A stretch of DNA of 64,000 nucleotides from Pseudolysinimonas kribbensis. Its GTDB lineage: Bacteria; Actinomycetota; Actinomycetes; Actinomycetales; Microbacteriaceae. The stretch's first letter is position 1, and each line of letters begins with the position of its first letter. Location: assembly GCF_030161895.1 (NCBI RefSeq), contig NZ_BSVB01000001.1:1984001-2048000 (forward strand). Reading direction: 5' to 3'. Made by a program: the position numbers and the translations under genes. The notes beneath the pieces were generated by a model. It was not told the DNA's origin. It did no database searches and saw only the letters and a list, made by a program, of their open reading frames with translations. Positions 60,373 through 64,000 of this stretch are shown here, piece after piece.

Positions 60373-63013
60373 CCCGGCTCGGCCCGGCGCGCCTGGCGCT
60401 GCGCGGACTCCGCGTGGCCCCCGGGGTCTCCGCGCTCGTCGCACTGCTCGTCCTGGTCGGCGTGATCCTGGCGGTCGGCGGACCGCGTGCGACCGACGGC
60501 GTCCTGACGACGGCGCTGCATCAGGGTCTCGCGCACGCCGGCAACGGGCGGATCGCCCTGAATGCGGTGCTCGGCGATGACAGCGCCTACGACCCCGGGA
60601 CCGACACCCGCAGCGTCGAGCCGATCTGGTCGGGCCTGCAGAATCGCCTGGACGAGATCCACGGGAGCTTCGCGAGTCTCGGCCGGGTCGTCGGGCCGGG
60701 CGCGTTCGTGGGCCGGGCGGTCGGGGAGGGCTCCGGCGGCTTCGCGGGCGCGGGAACCGCGACCGCGGCCAGCAACGCGCGCTTCCGCTTCGCGCTCGAG
60801 GCCGCCCCGGCCTGCGCGACGAGGCACGGCTGGTCTCGGGTCGCTGGCCCGGCGCCGTGCGCGCGGGCGGTCCGCTGCAGGTCGTGATGTCGGCCGAGGG
60901 CGCGGCGACGATGCACTGGAAACCGGGACAGCGCCAGACGATCGGCACCAGGCCGGCACGGCAGGCCGTGCTCGTGGGCACGGTCGCCCCGCGCGATTCC
61001 GGCGACGCGTTCTGGTCGCTCGATGCGAGCCGTGCCGAGGCGGGAGCGCAACCGAGCAGGGACGGCTCCTACACGACCTACTACTCCACGCTCTGGGTCG
61101 ACGACGCATCGTGGCCGGCCATCGCCCCCACCCTCACCGGCCACCTGATCGAAGCCTGGTACCCGGTCGACGCGTCGGCGATCACCGCGGGCGATGCGCC
61201 ACGGGTCGCGGCACAGGTGCGGCGGTTCGCGGTCGAGCCGTCGGCGCTCGACATCCCGCGCGCCCCGCAGACCCTGGCATTCCGCACCGACCTGCCCGCG
61301 GAGCTGGTCGCCTTCTCGGCGCGGGCCGCGCCGTCGATCGCGCTCATCGCGCTGTTCGCGCTCGGCCCGGCGGGGGCGCTCGCGGCGGTGCTGCTGCTGG
61401 GCCTGCGGCTGCTGCGGCTGCGCCGGAGCGCGGCCGGCGCGCTCGTGCGCGGCCGGGGCGGCTCCGGATGGCAGCTCCGCCTGCTCGCGGCGGCCGAGAC
61501 CGCGGTGTGGACGGTGCCGGTCGCGGTGGCGGGCGCGGCGCTCGCCGTGCTCCTCATCCCCGGCGGCGGCTCGTGGACCGGTGCGCTCGTGCCCACCGCC
61601 CTGTGCGCGCTCGCGGCACCGATCGCGGCCGCGGCGCTCGCCTCCCCGTCGTACGGCGACGGGGCGACGTCGCCCGCGCTGCGCGCCCTGCGCCTCGTCG
61701 CGGAGGGCGCGATCGTGCTCGTCGCCGCGCTCACCCTCGTTCTGGTCGCGGCGCGCGGGCCGGTCGGTGCGGCGGGTGGCGCCGATCCGCTCGTGGAGGC
61801 GGCACCGCTGCTGCTCGCGGTCGCGGTGACCGTGATCGTGCTGCGGATCGCACCCGCCGGCATCCGGTGGCTCGGGGCGCTGCTGCGCCGCGGCCGGGGG
61901 CCGGTCGGGCTGGTCGCGGCATCCGGCACGGGGCCGGCCTGGCGCGGCGCCGCGTGGGCGCTCTTCGCTCTCGTCATCGGGGTCGGGATGTCGGTGTTCT
62001 CGCTCACGATGGTCGCCACCCAGCAGCACGGCTCGCAGCAGGCGGCGCTGCGCCAGACCGGCGCGGACGTCGCGATCAACAGCACCCGGCTGAGCGCGAA
62101 GGAGGTGCGTGCGCTCGAGGCGATCCCCGGCGTCGCGGCGCACGCGACGATCGCCGTGCTGCCCCCGCAGCCGGTCGGCTCCACGCCCGCGGCGGTGTAC
62201 CTCGCCGATCCCGCGGCCCTGGCATCGGTGCAGCGCGGGATCGACCACTCGGCGCTGGCCGACGCGCACGGCCGGGATGCCGTGGTCGGCGGCATCGACA
62301 CGCCGCCCGCGACGATGACGATCTCCGATCCCGACCGCGTGACCCTGACGCTGCACCCGGTCGACTCCGACGAGGTGAGCGTCGTGCTCACCGAACCGCG
62401 CTGGGTGCTCGTGGATCGCGCGAGCCTGCCGAAGGCCGCGCCCGAGGCGGTGACCGTCGGCGTGCTCCTGCGGGTCGCGCCGCACGCCGACCGCGCGGCC
62501 GTCGCCGCCGCGGCGCGGGAGGCCGCCGGCTCGGACGCGTCCGTGCGGACCGCGGGCACGAACGTCGGGTCGCCGCTGGATCAGGCCGTGCGCGCGACGA
62601 TCCTCGCCGCGACGATCCTCGCGGCGCTGCTGTGCCTCGGCGTGTTCGTGGTGACCCTCGCGGCGGGCGCCGCCGAGCGGCTGCGCCGCGGCGCCATCCT
62701 GCGGGCTCTCGGCTTCGACCGCCGGCAGACCGCGGGCCTCGTGCTCGCCGACCTCGCCCCGACCGCCGTCATCGGCGTCGTCGTGGGAGCGCTGACCGGC
62801 GCGGGCCTGGCGGCGATCGTGTTGCATACGATCGACCCCGCGGGCTTCGTCGGATCCACGGTGCCGCCGGCGCTCGTGATCGACGTGCCGGCGACGGCGC
62901 TCGCCCTGCTCGGCTTCCTCGTCGCGGCGGTCGTCGCGGCGGCGGTGGCCGTGGTGCTCGACCAGCACCGTCCCGCGACGGCCGGGCTGCAGACGCTCGG
63001 AGAGGAGCGATGA
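60369..63013 (+). CDS. Large FtsX-like ABC transporter permease (one apparent frameshift)
   Basis: About 881 residues after correction: MTRLGPARLALRGLRVAPGVSALVALLVLVGVILAVGGP at the N-terminus, an external domain, a middle helix bundle, a second external domain and C-terminal FtsX helices with RRGAILRALGFDRRQTAGLVLADLAP. One G is missing at GG 60809-60810, restoring ALEAAPGLRDEARLVSGRWPGAVRAGGPLQVV. It is coupled at both ends by ATGA-type overlaps to the other permease and the ATPase. Two different large permeases with ATPases suggest a heterodimeric exporter. Confidence 0.83.
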
Positions 63014-63915
63014 CCATGACGACGACGGCTCCGCCGCCCCCGGGATCGGCCGACGTGATCGACTGCGCCGACCTCGTGCGCATCTACCGCGGCGAGGGCG
63101 TGGAGGTGCAGGCGCTGCAGGGGCTCACGCTGCGGGTGGGCGAGGGCGACATCGTGGCCATGGTCGGCGCGTCGGGGTCGGGCAAGTCGACGCTGCTCGG
63201 CATCCTGTCGGGTCTCGACCGGCCGAGCGCCGGCCGGGCGACCGTCGCCGGCTACGACCTCACCGCCCTCTCCTCGAAGCAGCGCCTGGCGTACCGGCGG
63301 GGCGCGGTCGGCTTCGTGTGGCAGCAGACCGAGCGCAACCTGCTGCCCTACCTGACCGCACGCGAGAACGTCGAGCTGCCGATGCTGCTGGCCGGCCGGC
63401 GCGACCGGACGCGGCGCGCCGACGAGCTGCTGAAACTGCTCGACGTGCAGGCGCACACCGACCGGCGGCCGGCGCAGCTCTCCGGCGGCGAGCAGCAGCG
63501 CGTCGCGATCGCGGTGGCCCTCGCGAACGGGCCGCAGGTGCTGCTCGCCGACGAGCCGACCGGCGAACTCGACGAGGCGATGTCGGCGGAGGTGCTGGAG
63601 GCGATCCGCTCCGTCAATGAGCGGCTCGGCGTGACCGCGCTCATCGTCACGCACGACCCGGCGGTGTCGGAGCACGTGCGCCGGACCGTGCAGATCCGTG
63701 ACGGCCGCACGTCGACCGAGGTGCTGCGGGATGCCGACCGCACCGGCGCCGAGACCTTCACCGTCATCGACGCCGTCGGCCGCCTGCAGCTGCCCTCGGA
63801 CTACGTGCACCGGCTCGGCCTGCGCGAGCTCGTGCGCCTCACGCTCGAGGACGATCACGTGCGGGTGCATCCCGACCGCGGCGGGGCGCATCCGGCAGCG
63901 GGGGAGAAGCGATGA
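63010..63915 (+). CDS. ABC transporter ATP-binding protein (LolD/MacB type)
   Basis: A 301-residue ATPase with Walker A GASGSGKST, Q-loop WQQTERNLLPYLTARENVELPM, signature LSGGEQQRVAIAVAL, Walker B VLLADEPTGELD and His switch VTHDP. A C-terminal extension (about 235-301: GAETFTVIDAVGRLQLPSDYVHRLGLRELVRLTLEDDHVRVHPD) is present beyond the usual LolD length; its SpoVT/AbrB-like flavour is suggestive only. It overlaps both neighbours by ATGA. It drives the FtsX-like permeases. Confidence 0.93.
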   Translation: MTMTTTAPPPPGSADVIDCADLVRIYRGEGVEVQALQGLTLRVGEGDIVAMVGASGSGKSTLLGILSGLDRPSAGRATVAGYDLTALSSKQRLAYRRGAVGFVWQQTERNLLPYLTARENVELPMLLAGRRDRTRRADELLKLLDVQAHTDRRPAQLSGGEQQRVAIAVALANGPQVLLADEPTGELDEAMSAEVLEAIRSVNERLGVTALIVTHDPAVSEHVRRTVQIRDGRTSTEVLRDADRTGAETFTVIDAVGRLQLPSDYVHRLGLRELVRLTLEDDHVRVHPDRGGAHPAAGEKR

Positions 63916-64000
63916 GCCCGATCATCAGCGTGCGCGGCGTGACCCGTGTGTTCGGCACGGGGCCCGCGGCCGTCGCGGGCTGCCGCGACATCGACCTCGA
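63912..64000 (+). CDS. ABC transporter ATP-binding protein, N-terminal fragment cut by window edge
   Basis: The frame starts MSPIISVRGVTRVFGTGPAAVAGCRDIDL at an ATGA overlap with the preceding ATPase. The first strand pattern and RVFGTGPAAV are typical of LolD/MacB ATPases. Only about 29 residues are inside the window, so no nucleotide motif is visible. Confidence 0.8.
   Translation, partial: MSPIISVRGVTRVFGTGPAAVAGCRDIDL

Noticed and set aside
294..60810. Programmed ribosomal frameshifting or genome-wide pseudogenisation
   Set aside because: Breaks occur in more than 25 unrelated genes, at ordinary G/C runs without slippery heptamers or stimulatory structures, and nearly all have the same sign; sequencing error explains them better.
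60587..62968. A 793-codon minus-strand frame opposite the second FtsX-like permease
   Set aside because: It is a shadow of the permease reading frame; the sequence is rich in Arg, Asp and His repeats with no domain and no start signals.
1..64000. tRNA, rRNA, riboswitch, insertion sequence, prophage or plasmid functions
   Set aside because: I looked for these on both strands and saw no cloverleaf, transposase or integrase motif, terminal repeat, phage structural gene or replication gene; a covariance-model search was not possible here.

Overview
The window is about 70% GC or more, with codon use and gene content typical of a high-GC Gram-positive actinobacterium. The best fit is a member of Microbacteriaceae: DUF11-repeat surface proteins ending in an LAxTG-like sorting signal, CUT1 sugar importers without their own ATPase, an arsenate-mycothiol-type ArsC, an ECF42/DGPF sigma-factor pair, and many leaderless promoters of the form TAnnnT followed 6-7 bases later by ATG. 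No rRNA, tRNA, CRISPR array, prophage, transposase or replication origin was seen, and it reads as ordinary chromosome with accessory catabolic and resistance islands. There is no gene-free stretch longer than about 250 bases.

Layout. 1-1.6 kb: start of a secreted DUF11 surface protein that runs off the left edge. 1.7-9.7 kb: a LacI-controlled sugar/aldose module (aldehyde dehydrogenase, LacI regulator, ThuA-like protein, aldose-dehydrogenase-type aldo/keto reductase, binding protein plus two permeases) with three related palindromic operators. 9.8-14.9 kb: NhaB-type antiporter, two TetR regulators facing oxidoreductase genes across clear operators, and a TMEM175-like channel. 15-19.7 kb: lipoprotein plus membrane Ser/Thr kinase, then a five-repeat DUF11 surface protein. 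19.8-24.4 kb: NhaP2-type antiporter, CIRCE-controlled Hsp20, DUF2277, flavin reductase, desaturase. 24.4-32.1 kb: a ROK-regulated isomalto-oligosaccharide/dextran locus (importer, intracellular GH66, alpha-1,6-type GH13). 32.2-37.1 kb: RibD-like reductase, DGPF protein with ECF42 sigma factor, peptidase E, MBL hydrolase, M23 peptidase, small secreted protein. 37.1-39.6 kb: divergent rclA/rclR-like oxidant-defence pair. 39.6-44.3 kb: TetR-controlled ABC exporter, SnoaL protein, MFS transporter. 44.4-49.6 kb: DinB, two-component system with a D,D-carboxypeptidase, ArsR/SRPBCC pair, and an arsenic locus with a tiny cysteine-rich peptide gene. 49.6-57.3 kb: small hypothetical and membrane proteins, two alcohol dehydrogenases, ROK kinase, VOC protein. 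57.4-64 kb: an export-type ABC operon with two large FtsX-like permeases and two ATPases, the second cut by the right edge.

A major caveat is that at least 25 genes carry apparent single-base frameshifts, almost all one base missing from a G or C run. When read across the shift, the proteins are full length and family-typical. I read this as systematic homopolymer under-calling in the source assembly rather than gene decay, and I annotate these genes as CDS spanning both frames, naming each run.

The most novel-looking item is a 21-codon ORF (49038-49103, minus strand) with six cysteines in the pattern CC-x4-C-x5-C-x3-CC. It has a strong ribosome binding site and sits directly behind twin ArsR-type operators, between arsR and an arsC-like gene.
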